Source of the DNA: Fontimonas thermophila | Lineage (GTDB): Bacteria; Pseudomonadota; Gammaproteobacteria; Nevskiales; Nevskiaceae | DNA: 64,000 bases | NCBI RefSeq assembly: GCF_900113085.1 | Contig: NZ_FOOC01000004.1 | Location: 205,124-269,123 of the forward strand | Direction: 5' to 3' | Shown: positions 18,180 to 25,768 of the stretch, piece after piece | Numbering within the stretch: position 1 is the first letter of the stretch | How the letters are laid out: each line of letters opens with the position of its first letter | The notes under the pieces: generated by a model | Told to the model about the DNA's origin: nothing | Seen by the model: the letters and a program-made list of their open reading frames with translations, nothing else | Databases searched by the model: none | Made by a program: the position numbers and the translations under genes

Positions 18180-18919
18180 GCCGCATCCAGCCAGCCGTAA
18201 CCTTTTTCCTCCAGCTCGCGCGCAAGATCGGGCCCGCCCGATTTGACGATGCGGCCACCGGAGAGCACGTGCACGTGATCCGGCTGCACATGGTCGAGCA
18301 GGCGCTGGTAATGGGTGACCAGCAAAGTTGCGCGCGCTGGCGAACGCAGGGCATTGATGCCTTCGGCAACGATTTTGAGTGCGTCGATGTCGAGTCCGGA
18401 GTCGGTTTCGTCGAGCACCATCAGCTTGGGTTCGAGCACGAGCATCTGCAGAATCTCGTTGCGCTTCTTCTCGCCGCCGGAGAATCCCTCGTTGACGCCA
18501 CGCGACAGCATCGCGGGATCCATCTTCATCTGCTTGACACGGTGGCGCACCCAGGCGAGGAAATCCGCCGCTTCGAGCTCGGGTTCACCGCGGTGCTTGC
18601 GCTGGGCATTGACCGCGGCCCTGAGGAACACCATGTTGCTGACGCCGGGGATTTCGACCGGATACTGGAAGCCCAGAAAAATGCCGGCAGCGGCGCGCTC
18701 CTCCGGCGGCAACGTGAGCAGGTCACGCCCTTCGAACCGGATGCGGCCATCGGTGACGATGTAGTCCTCGCTCCCGGCGATGATTTTCGACAGCGTCGAT
18801 TTGCCGGAGCCGTTCGGGCCCATGACGGCATGGACCTCGCCGGCGTTTACCGTCAGGTTCAGCCCTTTGAGGATGGCGGTATCGCCGGCACGGGCGTGGA
18901 GATTTTCGATTTCGAGCAT
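18176..18919 (-). CDS. sufC: Fe-S cluster assembly ATPase SufC
   Basis: SufC is the ABC-type ATPase of the SufBC2D complex. In its 247 residues are Walker A (GPNGSGKST, about 34-42), the signature region FSGGEKKRNEILQ and Walker B LMVLDETDSGLD, with the DSGLDIDALK sequence typical of SufC. The ATG at 18919 gives the usual MLEIENL start; upstream in-frame codons would add a tail not seen in the family. A 130-base gap separates it from sufB, larger than the other junctions of the operon, but I see no terminator there. Confidence 0.96.
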   Translation of the reverse strand: MLEIENLHARAGDTAILKGLNLTVNAGEVHAVMGPNGSGKSTLSKIIAGSEDYIVTDGRIRFEGRDLLTLPPEERAAAGIFLGFQYPVEIPGVSNMVFLRAAVNAQRKHRGEPELEAADFLAWVRHRVKQMKMDPAMLSRGVNEGFSGGEKKRNEILQMLVLEPKLMVLDETDSGLDIDALKIVAEGINALRSPARATLLVTHYQRLLDHVQPDHVHVLSGGRIVKSGGPDLARELEEKGYGWLDAA

Positions 18920-19049
18920 GGAAGCTGGAACGTTTGTTCTGGCGAATGCGTGATTCATCAAACCGCCGAAAGAGGCAGGGCAGGGTGAAGCGATGCGGCG
19001 GTTCACCCGTCTTTGGCGTGCTGGTGCACAGGCAGGTTCGTGGCCGCCG

Positions 19050-20501
19050 TCAACCCACGGCGCCCTCCAGAGAAACCTGCAGCAGCTTTTGCGCCTCGAC
19101 GGCGAACTCCATCGGCAATTCCTTGAATACCTGTTTGCAGAAGCCGTTGACGATCATCGAAACTGCATCTTCCTCGCCGATACCGCGTGTGCGCGCATAG
19201 AACAGCTGTTCGTCGCTGATTCTGGATGTCGTTGCTTCGTGTTCGACGATTGCCGTCGGATTGCGGATCTCGGTGTATGGAAACGTGTGCGCGCCGCAGC
19301 GATCACCGATCAACAGCGAATCGCACTGGGTGTAGTTGCGTGCGTTGTCCGCAGATTCCAGCACCCGCACCAGGCCGCGATAGGACTGCTGGCCAAATCC
19401 GGCCGCGATGCCCTTGGAGACGATCGTCGAGCGCGTGTTCTTGCCGACATGGATCATCTTGGTCCCGGTGTCGGCCTGCTGGTGATGGTGGGTCAGTGCC
19501 ACCGAGTAGAACTCGCCCACCGACTCGTCGCCGCGCAGGATGCAGCTTGGATATTTCCAGGTGATCGCCGAGCCGGTCTCGACTTGGGTCCATGCGATCT
19601 TGCTGCGCCTGCCGCGGCAGTCGCCGCGTTTGGTGACGAAGTTGTAGATGCCGCCGACGCCGTTTTCGTCCCCTGGATACCAGTTTTGCACCGTCGAGTA
19701 CTTGATCTCGGCCTCATCGAGCGCGACCAGTTCGACGACGGCGGCATGCAGCTGGTTTTCATCGCGTTGCGGCGCGGTGCAGCCTTCGAGGTAGGAAACA
19801 TGGCTGCCGGCTTCCGCGATGATCAGTGTGCGTTCGAACTGCCCGGTATTGCGCTCATTGATGCGGAAATAGGTGGACAGCTCCATCGGGCAGCGCACCC
19901 CCTTGGGGATGTACACGAACGATCCGTCGGTGAATACCGCCGAATTGAGCGCGGCGAAGAAGTTGTCGCCAAAGGGCACGACCGAACCCAGATACCGTCG
20001 CACCAGCTCCGGATACTCCTGCACCGCTTCGCTGATCGGGCAGAAGATCACGCCGGCTTCGGCGAGTTTTTTCTTGAACGTCGTGGCGACCGAGACCGAG
20101 TCGAACACGACATCGACGGCCACGCCGGCAAGCATTTCCTGTTCTTTGAGCGGAATGCCGAGCTTGGTGTAGGTCTCGAGCAGCTTGGGATCGACCTCGT
20201 CAAGGGATTTCGGCCGCTTGGCCATCGACTTGGGAGCCGAGTAATAGGAAATCGACTGATAGTCGATCGCTGGGTAGCGCAGATGCGCCCAGCGTGGCTC
20301 GCGCATCGTCAGCCAGCGGCGATAGGCCTTGAGGCGGAACTCGAGCAGCCAGTCGGGTTCTTTCTTGCGCGCCGACAAGGCGCGGATCACGTTCTCGTCG
20401 AGGCCGGGCGGGAGCGTATCCGCAGCGATATCGGTGACGAAGCCGGCACCATAGCTGCGGTTCTTGACCAGCTCGCGAACATCTTGGGCGTTGGCGGACA
20501 T
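19050..20501 (-). CDS. sufB: Fe-S cluster assembly protein SufB
   Basis: SufB is the main scaffold on which the nascent cluster forms. The 483-residue protein has the classic [15 protein letters not shown] start, the sulfur-entry cysteine in [20 protein letters not shown] and the cluster-site cysteine in [14 protein letters not shown], then [16 protein letters not shown]. Length and motifs match typical SufB. It begins three bases after the regulator stop, so it is the first structural gene of the operon. Confidence 0.97.
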   Translation of the reverse strand: MSANAQDVRELVKNRSYGAGFVTDIAADTLPPGLDENVIRALSARKKEPDWLLEFRLKAYRRWLTMREPRWAHLRYPAIDYQSISYYSAPKSMAKRPKSLDEVDPKLLETYTKLGIPLKEQEMLAGVAVDVVFDSVSVATTFKKKLAEAGVIFCPISEAVQEYPELVRRYLGSVVPFGDNFFAALNSAVFTDGSFVYIPKGVRCPMELSTYFRINERNTGQFERTLIIAEAGSHVSYLEGCTAPQRDENQLHAAVVELVALDEAEIKYSTVQNWYPGDENGVGGIYNFVTKRGDCRGRRSKIAWTQVETGSAITWKYPSCILRGDESVGEFYSVALTHHHQQADTGTKMIHVGKNTRSTIVSKGIAAGFGQQSYRGLVRVLESADNARNYTQCDSLLIGDRCGAHTFPYTEIRNPTAIVEHEATTSRISDEQLFYARTRGIGEEDAVSMIVNGFCKQVFKELPMEFAVEAQKLLQVSLEGAVG

Positions 20502-20504
20502 GAT

Positions 20505-20969
20505 TTATGGAGAGTCAGCGGGCGGACGATGGAAGGTCAGCACGAATTCCGCGCGCGCACGAGCGGGTGGCGGTGCAGCCATTTGGGCGAGCGTGACGGC
20601 TTCGAGGGCTTGACGGATGGCGATGTTGATCAGACGCCAGTTCGCGCGCGTGCTGCAGGCCGACTCCAGCGTGCAGCCGCCCGGGTGTGTGGCACACTCG
20701 GTGACGCCGATCGGGCCTTCGAGCGCCGCGATGATGTCGGCGACACTGATACGTTCGGCCGGGCGTGCCAGACGATACCCGCCGTGTGCGCCGCGCAGTG
20801 ACTGCAGCAGTCCCCCGCGTGCCAACGCCTTGAGCAGTTTGGCGACAGTGGGAGACGGCAGACCGCTACGCTCGGCCAGCTCGAGCCCGCTGTGTACGCG
20901 CGCGGCATCACGCGCGATCAGCGTCATCAGCACGGTGGCGTAGTCGGCGAGTTTGCTGAGCTTCAGCAT
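20505..20969 (-). CDS. Rrf2-family SUF operon regulator
   Basis: A 154-residue Rrf2/IscR-family repressor. The winged helix (ERSGLPSPTVAKLLKALARGGLL) is followed by the wing RGAHGGYRLAR and by three cysteines in an ECATHPGGCTLESACS segment (C-x6-C-x5-C) suited to bind an Fe-S cluster. It heads the suf operon, three bases before sufB, and matches the SUF system assembly regulators known in Xanthomonas-type genomes. Cluster occupancy probably reports Fe-S status and controls the promoter just upstream (20995-21023). Start chosen at the ATG at 20969, which gives the standard MLKLSKLADYA N-terminus. Confidence 0.9.
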   Translation of the reverse strand: MLKLSKLADYATVLMTLIARDAARVHSGLELAERSGLPSPTVAKLLKALARGGLLQSLRGAHGGYRLARPAERISVADIIAALEGPIGVTECATHPGGCTLESACSTRANWRLINIAIRQALEAVTLAQMAAPPPARARAEFVLTFHRPPADSP

Positions 20970-20984
20970 AATAGGACCGAAATG

Positions 20985-21001
20985 GTACACAATGATTGTA
21001 C
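20985..21001. promoter_or_regulatory. Candidate operator for the suf regulator
   Basis: GTACACAATGATTGTAC contains a perfect ACAAT-G-ATTGT palindrome with imperfect outer GTAC arms. It overlaps the -10 element and probable start site of the minus-strand suf promoter, the position expected for an autorepressor of the Rrf2 family. Binding is inferred. Confidence 0.5.
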
Positions 21002-21023
21002 GCGCCGCGCGCGTGTGCCGCAA
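20995..21023 (-). promoter_or_regulatory. suf operon promoter
   Basis: Read on the minus strand, TTGCGG (21018-21023) and TACAAT (20995-21000) are separated by exactly 17 bases. The -10 lies about 25 bases before the regulator start codon, leaving a short leader. It is one of the best-formed promoters in the window. Confidence 0.6.
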
Positions 21024-21086
21024 TCGACGGCGGCATATCAGCGATCAGGGATCCATTTGAGGAACCAAGAAAGGAGCCATATCGGC

Positions 21087-21539
21087 ATGGACGATACAGA
21101 TCTGGCGTCGGCACCGGAGTGGGACGTCGAGCGTCCTTACGTCGAGGTGGTGGATGTCGGGCCCGAGCATCTGGACCGTTTCGGACATACCAACAACGTG
21201 GTTTATCTGTCGTGGCTGGAGCGCGTGGCCTGGGGCCATTCGGTGAGCCTGGGGCTGGATTTCGCCGCCTACGAGCGGCTCGGTGCCGGCTGTGTCGCGC
21301 GCCGCCACGAGCTTGACTATCTTGCGCCGACCTTTGCCGGCGATCGCCTGTGGGTGGCCACCTGGGTACACGAGAACGATTTTAGGCTGTCGATGTGGCG
21401 GCGTTACCAGATCCTGCGCGCCTCCGATCGCAAGACCGTACTGCGCGCGGCGACGCAATGGGTCTGCATCGACATGAAAACCGGCCGGCCGCGGCGTATG
21501 CCACCGGAATTCCGCGCCTACGCGCCCTGGCCGAAATGA
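21087..21539 (+). CDS. Acyl-CoA thioesterase, 4HBT hot-dog family
   Basis: A 150-residue hot-dog-fold thioesterase of the YbgC/FadM/4-hydroxybenzoyl-CoA group. The active-site motif HLDRFGHTNNVVYLSWLERV carries the catalytic Asp and the conserved GHTNN; the rest forms the expected beta strands (VARRHELDYLAPTFAGD). It likely hydrolyses acyl-CoA or acyl-ACP thioesters in the cytosol, with unknown chain preference. The ATG at 21087 has GGAG ten bases upstream. It is divergent from the suf operon, and its promoter must lie in the shared 117-base region. Confidence 0.85.
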   Translation: MDDTDLASAPEWDVERPYVEVVDVGPEHLDRFGHTNNVVYLSWLERVAWGHSVSLGLDFAAYERLGAGCVARRHELDYLAPTFAGDRLWVATWVHENDFRLSMWRRYQILRASDRKTVLRAATQWVCIDMKTGRPRRMPPEFRAYAPWPK

Positions 21540-21561
21540 GTCTGATCCGGTACGCGGCTTT

Positions 21562-22032
21562 TTAAGTGTTTATGAGCGCGGCGTCCTGGTGAGCCGACGA
21601 TGGTCGGGCGATCCACCAGGCCTGCGTCCAATATAGCGCCGGTGCGCTGCCCAGCCGGCCGGCGACATAGGCGAGCTGCCGGAAGCGCCGGGCCAGTTGC
21701 ACAACGGTCCGGTGCTCGATATCGAACAGACAAACCCCCGGTTCTGGCCAGCTGCCATCGGCAGCACAGTTGAATGCCGGGCGATGGCAGTAGCCGCGGC
21801 GCGCGAGTTCGCTGTACAGCCGGCGCAGGCGCTGGGCGTTCTCGGCGTCGCGCAACCGTCGGCAGCCCGGGTTGCAGGGCGTGATGACCGCCCAGGACCG
21901 GCGGCAGCCAGCCCGGCGCAGCGCGGCATCGGCTTTCGGATCGACGATGCCGATGCGACGTTCGACGGCGCGCTCGCCGCAGTCGATGTAATAGCGCGCG
22001 GTGCGAAAAGCCGTCTCCAGTGATGTCCACAT
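21562..22032 (-). CDS. DUF3293 domain protein
   Basis: A 156-residue soluble protein resembling the DUF3293 family, with SWAVITPCNPGCRRLRDAENAQRL near residue 45 and a downstream FNCAADGSWPEPGVCLFDI region. The function of the family is not known to me. It contains several cysteines. The ATG at 22032 overlaps the stop of the upstream hydrolase (TGATG on the minus strand), so the two are coupled. It is convergent with the thioesterase gene. Confidence 0.65.
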   Translation of the reverse strand: MWTSLETAFRTARYYIDCGERAVERRIGIVDPKADAALRRAGCRRSWAVITPCNPGCRRLRDAENAQRLRRLYSELARRGYCHRPAFNCAADGSWPEPGVCLFDIEHRTVVQLARRFRQLAYVAGRLGSAPALYWTQAWWIARPSSAHQDAALINT

Positions 22033-22532
22033 CACGACGGCATGCGTGCGAGAAAATCGTCGAAGATCTGCGCGATGGTGTCGATACGCGCATTGAGCGT
22101 GTGCTCGGCATCGAGCAGGTGCAAATCCGCCTTGTGCCGCTTTGCGAAACGCAAGGCGCGCTCGACCGGGACGATCTCATCGTGCCAGCCGTGGATCACG
22201 CAGCAGAGCGCGGGAATGCCTTCGGGCTCGGCGTCCCAGCCCGGAAAGTAGAGTGCCGGCGCCATCAAAAACAGGCCGTGCGGCGCAAGATCGGCACAGG
22301 CCATCGCCGACACATAGCCCCCCATGCTGGAGCCGGCGAGCACAAGCCGCCGCGCCTGCGGACGCAAAGCCAGGAGCTGCGCCACGCGCGCGTTGGGGTC
22401 GTGCGTGTGACTATAATCCGGGCTCATGACCTCGAAGCCGCGCGAGCGGGCGACGTCGGCGAGTCGCTGGATTTTGCGCCCCCAGGGGCCGCTTTCCTTG
22501 CCGTGGGCGAAGCAGACGAGGCTGTCGATCAT
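22032..22532 (-). CDS. Small alpha/beta-hydrolase (YqiA/YcfP-like)
   Basis: A 166-residue alpha/beta-hydrolase without a lid. The nucleophile elbow is AGSSMGGYVSA, the acid is probably Asp in HGWHDEIVP, and the His is in LLDAEHTLN. FAHGKESGPWG at the N-terminus is the oxyanion-loop region typical of the YqiA group of small esterases. The natural substrate is unknown. Start taken at the ATG at 22532; further upstream codons would enter the 20-base gap to the divergent small gene. Confidence 0.8.
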   Translation of the reverse strand: MIDSLVCFAHGKESGPWGRKIQRLADVARSRGFEVMSPDYSHTHDPNARVAQLLALRPQARRLVLAGSSMGGYVSAMACADLAPHGLFLMAPALYFPGWDAEPEGIPALCCVIHGWHDEIVPVERALRFAKRHKADLHLLDAEHTLNARIDTIAQIFDDFLARMPS

Positions 22533-22552
22533 GAGATGACTCGGGAGCTTGA

Positions 22553-22849
22553 GTGCGCCGCATGATAAAAAAACCAGCGGAATCGGATTCTGCGCGGTCA
22601 CGGCGTCTGCGCAAAGGCGAGCCGCTCGAGGTCGAGCTCACGGTCAGTTTCAAGTTCGGAGACGAACCGGGCGATACGGTGACGCCCATCCGTGAACGCC
22701 GCGTGCCGATGGTCGATTCGGTGTTCAAGAACCGCGATCGTATCTTGCGTGCCTTCGTGAAACTGCTGGTGAAGACCGGATTGAGAAGTCCGAAAGTGGT
22801 GGGGCAGATGATGCCGCTGGGTCCGCGGCGCGGGCGGGCTCGGCGATGA
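22553..22849 (+). CDS. Small basic hypothetical protein
   Basis: I do not recognise this 98-residue protein. It is strongly basic and soluble, with a central VELTVSFKFGDEPGDTV strand-like stretch and a C-terminal helix RDRILRAFVKLLVKTGL followed by an Arg-rich end (GPRRGRARR) that could bind nucleic acid or membrane surfaces. GGGAG five bases before the GTG at 22553 supports that start; an ATG at 22562 is the alternative. It overlaps the next membrane-protein gene as ATGA, so both are probably made together with the downstream membrane hydrolase. Confidence 0.55.
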   Translation: MRRMIKKPAESDSARSRRLRKGEPLEVELTVSFKFGDEPGDTVTPIRERRVPMVDSVFKNRDRILRAFVKLLVKTGLRSPKVVGQMMPLGPRRGRARR

Positions 22850-23142
22850 AGCTGCTGCAGATTCTCAATGCCGTGGTGCTTGCACTGACGGCGACGTTGG
22901 CGGTGACGCTGGGTGTCGTGTGCCTGATGTATGCGGTGCACCTCGATCTTTCCCCCCGCATGCGCGCGGAATGGCCGACGGTTGCGACCGTCACGGGCGT
23001 GTTCTGGGTGCTGGCGGTGTTCGCCGGTGCCGCGCTATGGGCCCAGCATCGCCGCCATCGCTGGCGCTGGCCGGCACAGGCTGCGAGCCTGCTTGCGCTC
23101 GTGATCGGTACACTCGTGCTTTTGCGCGTTTTGCGTGCCTGA
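22846..23142 (+). CDS. Small three-helix membrane protein
   Basis: A 98-residue protein with three predicted membrane segments (about residues 5-28, 46-66 and 74-95). WAQHRRHRWRWPAQ forms a positively charged loop between the second and third. I do not recognise a family. It overlaps the upstream small basic protein (ATGA) and the next gene begins within a few bases of its stop, so it looks like part of a three-gene unit ending in a membrane-bound hydrolase. Confidence 0.55.
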   Translation: MKLLQILNAVVLALTATLAVTLGVVCLMYAVHLDLSPRMRAEWPTVATVTGVFWVLAVFAGAALWAQHRRHRWRWPAQAASLLALVIGTLVLLRVLRA

Positions 23143-23146
23143 CACC

Positions 23147-24556
23147 ATGGAACTCTCACCACCGCGGCAATGGGAATGGCTCGGCCTGATGCCGATCGCG
23201 GCGGGCCTGTACTGGCTGCTTGCGCACGGCGGCGGAGACTGGTGGATCTGGGCGGTGTGGCCGGGGGCGTTGTTGCTGGCCTCAGGTGTCGCCTTGTTGT
23301 TGATGCCCGGGGATGACCGCGTCCTCGGTGTGATGGGGGGCGGCGCCGTGCTCGGTATTCTGGCCACACCGTTGGCATGGATCGTCGCCGATCTGGAGGC
23401 TGCCTTCTATGGCATGGTGATGTCCGCGGCGAGCCTGCTCGTCGCCGGCCGCATCGGCCTGCAGCGGCAACCCCGCCATGCCGGTGTGCCCCCACCCGAC
23501 ATGTCGGTGGCCATGGATTTCAAGGCCGGGCTCGACGAGGCCTTGCTCGGCTATTTCGTCTGTACGGCGACGGTGCCTAGCGGTGCGCATGCGGAGCGGA
23601 TGTGCGAGGAATCGATTCGTCTCGAGGCGCTGATGCGCGAGCGCGGCTGGGTTACGGATCCGGCGTCCCTGCATCCCGCGCCACCGCCTCCGGATGAAAC
23701 CTACGTCGAACGCGCGCGCACCTTCGGTATCGATTACGAGGTGCTGCGTTTCGACAGCGGATTTGTGCCGCCGATGATCCTGCCGGGTGCGGACCGCTGG
23801 CTCGGCTATGAGGCCAACCGCAGTTGTCATGTCCGTCTGCTGCGCCATCCAGGTCCGCCGCGTCCATGGTTGCTATGCCTGCACGGCTATCGCATGGGGG
23901 TGCCGTGGCTGGATCTGAGTCTGTTTTCGCCGGGTTGGCTGCATCACCGTCTGGGACTCAATCTGATCCAGCCAGTCTTGCCCCTGCACGGGCCGCGGCG
24001 CGAGGGGCTGCGCTCCGGCGACCAGTTCCTCGATGGCGATCTGCTCGACCTGCTTTTTGCAGAGATGCAAACGCTCTGGGATGTGCGGCGCACCCTGGCC
24101 TGGCTGCGGACCCAGGAAGCCTCGCCACGGATCGGTGTGTTCGGCGTTTCCCTCGGCGGATATAACGCTGCCTTGCTCGCCGGTTACGAGCAGGGGCTGG
24201 ATTTCGTCGTCGCGGGTATTCCTGTCACCGATTTCGCAGCGGCGCTGTGGCGCTTCCTGCCGCCGACGCATCTGCGCTATTTCACCTCCCGCGGACTCGA
24301 CCAGGACCGCTACAGCCGTCTGCTGTCGGCGGTGTCGCCGCTGGCGCGGCCGCCCCTCATTGGATCGTCGCGACTGCACATTTTCGCGGCCACCGGTGAC
24401 CGGCTGGTCCCGCCGAGCCACGCGCTGGCGCTCGCCCGGCACTGGCAGGTGGGTGTGAGCTGGTACCAGGGTTCGCACCTGAGTGTGCGCCATGAGCGGG
24501 TGCCGCACGCCGTCCTGCGTCAGGCCGTTGCCGGCGCGGGCTGGATGGTGGAGTAG
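23147..24556 (+). CDS. Membrane-anchored alpha/beta-hydrolase
   Basis: About 469 residues. The first 110 residues hold three or four hydrophobic helices, followed by a hydrolase domain with WLLCLHGYRMG (oxyanion region), the nucleophile motif GVFGVSLGGYNAALL, an acid in FAATGDRLVPP and a terminal His in GSHLSVRHERV. The domain order suggests the active site is tethered at the membrane and acts on a lipid or hydrophobic ester. The ATG at 23147 is preferred; a GTG at 23135 would overlap the preceding gene. The substrate is unknown. Its partners are the two small proteins just upstream. Confidence 0.65.
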   Translation: MELSPPRQWEWLGLMPIAAGLYWLLAHGGGDWWIWAVWPGALLLASGVALLLMPGDDRVLGVMGGGAVLGILATPLAWIVADLEAAFYGMVMSAASLLVAGRIGLQRQPRHAGVPPPDMSVAMDFKAGLDEALLGYFVCTATVPSGAHAERMCEESIRLEALMRERGWVTDPASLHPAPPPPDETYVERARTFGIDYEVLRFDSGFVPPMILPGADRWLGYEANRSCHVRLLRHPGPPRPWLLCLHGYRMGVPWLDLSLFSPGWLHHRLGLNLIQPVLPLHGPRREGLRSGDQFLDGDLLDLLFAEMQTLWDVRRTLAWLRTQEASPRIGVFGVSLGGYNAALLAGYEQGLDFVVAGIPVTDFAAALWRFLPPTHLRYFTSRGLDQDRYSRLLSAVSPLARPPLIGSSRLHIFAATGDRLVPPSHALALARHWQVGVSWYQGSHLSVRHERVPHAVLRQAVAGAGWMVE

Positions 24557-24608
24557 ACTTTACTTCTCGCGGATCGATTCCGCTTATTTTGAGTTTTCCG
24601 CCAAGCCC

Positions 24609-25730
24609 ATGACTGCAGTCGCCATCACCGGCAGCGGCCTGTACACGCCGCCGCACTCCATCTCCAACGACGAGCTGGTCGCCTGCTACAACGCGTACGT
24701 CGAGCGCTTCAATGCCGACAACGCCGCCGCCATCGCCGCCGGGCATGTGGCCCCGCTGCAGGCTTCGAGTTCGGAATTCATCGTCAAGGCCTCGGGTATC
24801 CGCGCGCGCTACGTTGTCGATCGCGAGGGGATTCTCGATGTCGATGTCATGCGCCCGCGCATCCCCTTGCGCGGCGATGACCAACCCTCGCTGATGTGCG
24901 AGATGGGCATGATTGCGGCACGTCAGGCGCTGGAGCGCGCCGGACGCACGGCTGCCGACATCGATTTCACCGTCGTTGCCTGTTCGAACCTGCAGCGGCC
25001 TTATCCGGCGATCGCGGTAGAGATCCAGCATCATCTCGGGTGCGCCGGCTATGCCTATGACATGAACGTTGCCTGCGCATCGGCGGCATTCGGGATCCAG
25101 GCCGCGGTCGATGCCGTGCGCATGGGCAATGCCCGCGCCGCGCTGGTCATCAGTCCGGAGATCTGCAGCGGGCACTTGAACTGGCGCAATCGCGACTGCC
25201 ATTTCATTTTCGGTGATGCGGCCACGGCGGTGGTCGTCGAGCCGACCGCACAGGCGCGTGGGCGTGTGTGCTTCGAGGTGCTGGGAACCCGGCTGCGCAC
25301 GCAGTTCTCGAACAATATCCGCAACAACTTCGGTTTCCTCAATGCCTGCGAGCAGCCCCAGCGCAGCTGGGATGACGTCTTGTTCCGGCAGGAAGGACGC
25401 AAGGTGTTCAAGGAAGTCGTGCCTTTGGTCGCGGAGCTGATTCTCGGTCACCTTGCCGACCTGCGGATCGATCCGAAGGCGGTGCGCCGCTTCTGGCTGC
25501 ACCAGGCCAATCTGGGGATGAATCAATTGATCGCCAAGAAAGTCCTGGGGCGCGAACCAAACGCCGACGAGGCGCCGGTGATTCTCGACGAGTATGCGAA
25601 TACCAGCTCTGCCGGATCGGTGATCGCTTTTCACAAGTACCACGAGGATCTTCAGTCCGGTGAGGTTGCGGTGCTCTGCGCCTTCGGCGCGGGCTATTCG
25701 GCCGGTTCGGTGGTCATGAAGCGCATCTAA
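24609..25730 (+). CDS. Beta-ketoacyl-ACP synthase III, long form (FabH-like)
   Basis: A 373-residue thiolase-fold condensing enzyme. The FabH triad is visible: Cys156 in NVACASAA, His298 in FWLHQANLGMNQ and Asn331 in EYANTSSAGS. It is about 55 residues longer than E. coli FabH and has an insert near residues 30-60, like the second KAS III seen in Pseudomonas-type genomes. It could start fatty-acid synthesis from an acyl-CoA other than acetyl-CoA, perhaps salvaging beta-oxidation products. Genes nearby (sppA, hydrolases) give no firm clue. Start at the ATG at 24609. Confidence 0.82.
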   Translation: MTAVAITGSGLYTPPHSISNDELVACYNAYVERFNADNAAAIAAGHVAPLQASSSEFIVKASGIRARYVVDREGILDVDVMRPRIPLRGDDQPSLMCEMGMIAARQALERAGRTAADIDFTVVACSNLQRPYPAIAVEIQHHLGCAGYAYDMNVACASAAFGIQAAVDAVRMGNARAALVISPEICSGHLNWRNRDCHFIFGDAATAVVVEPTAQARGRVCFEVLGTRLRTQFSNNIRNNFGFLNACEQPQRSWDDVLFRQEGRKVFKEVVPLVAELILGHLADLRIDPKAVRRFWLHQANLGMNQLIAKKVLGREPNADEAPVILDEYANTSSAGSVIAFHKYHEDLQSGEVAVLCAFGAGYSAGSVVMKRI

Positions 25731-25768
25731 CCTTTGAATCGACCCATCCTTGAATCAACGTTCCAAAC

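Noticed and set aside
18920-19049. A missing gene between sufB and sufC
   Set aside because: The 130-base gap shows no plausible start with a conserved product and no hairpin; it appears to be plain spacer.
22412-22417. A perfect TATAAT on the plus strand
   Set aside because: It lies inside the minus-strand hydrolase gene and no -35 lies at suitable spacing (TTGGGG is only 13 bases away).
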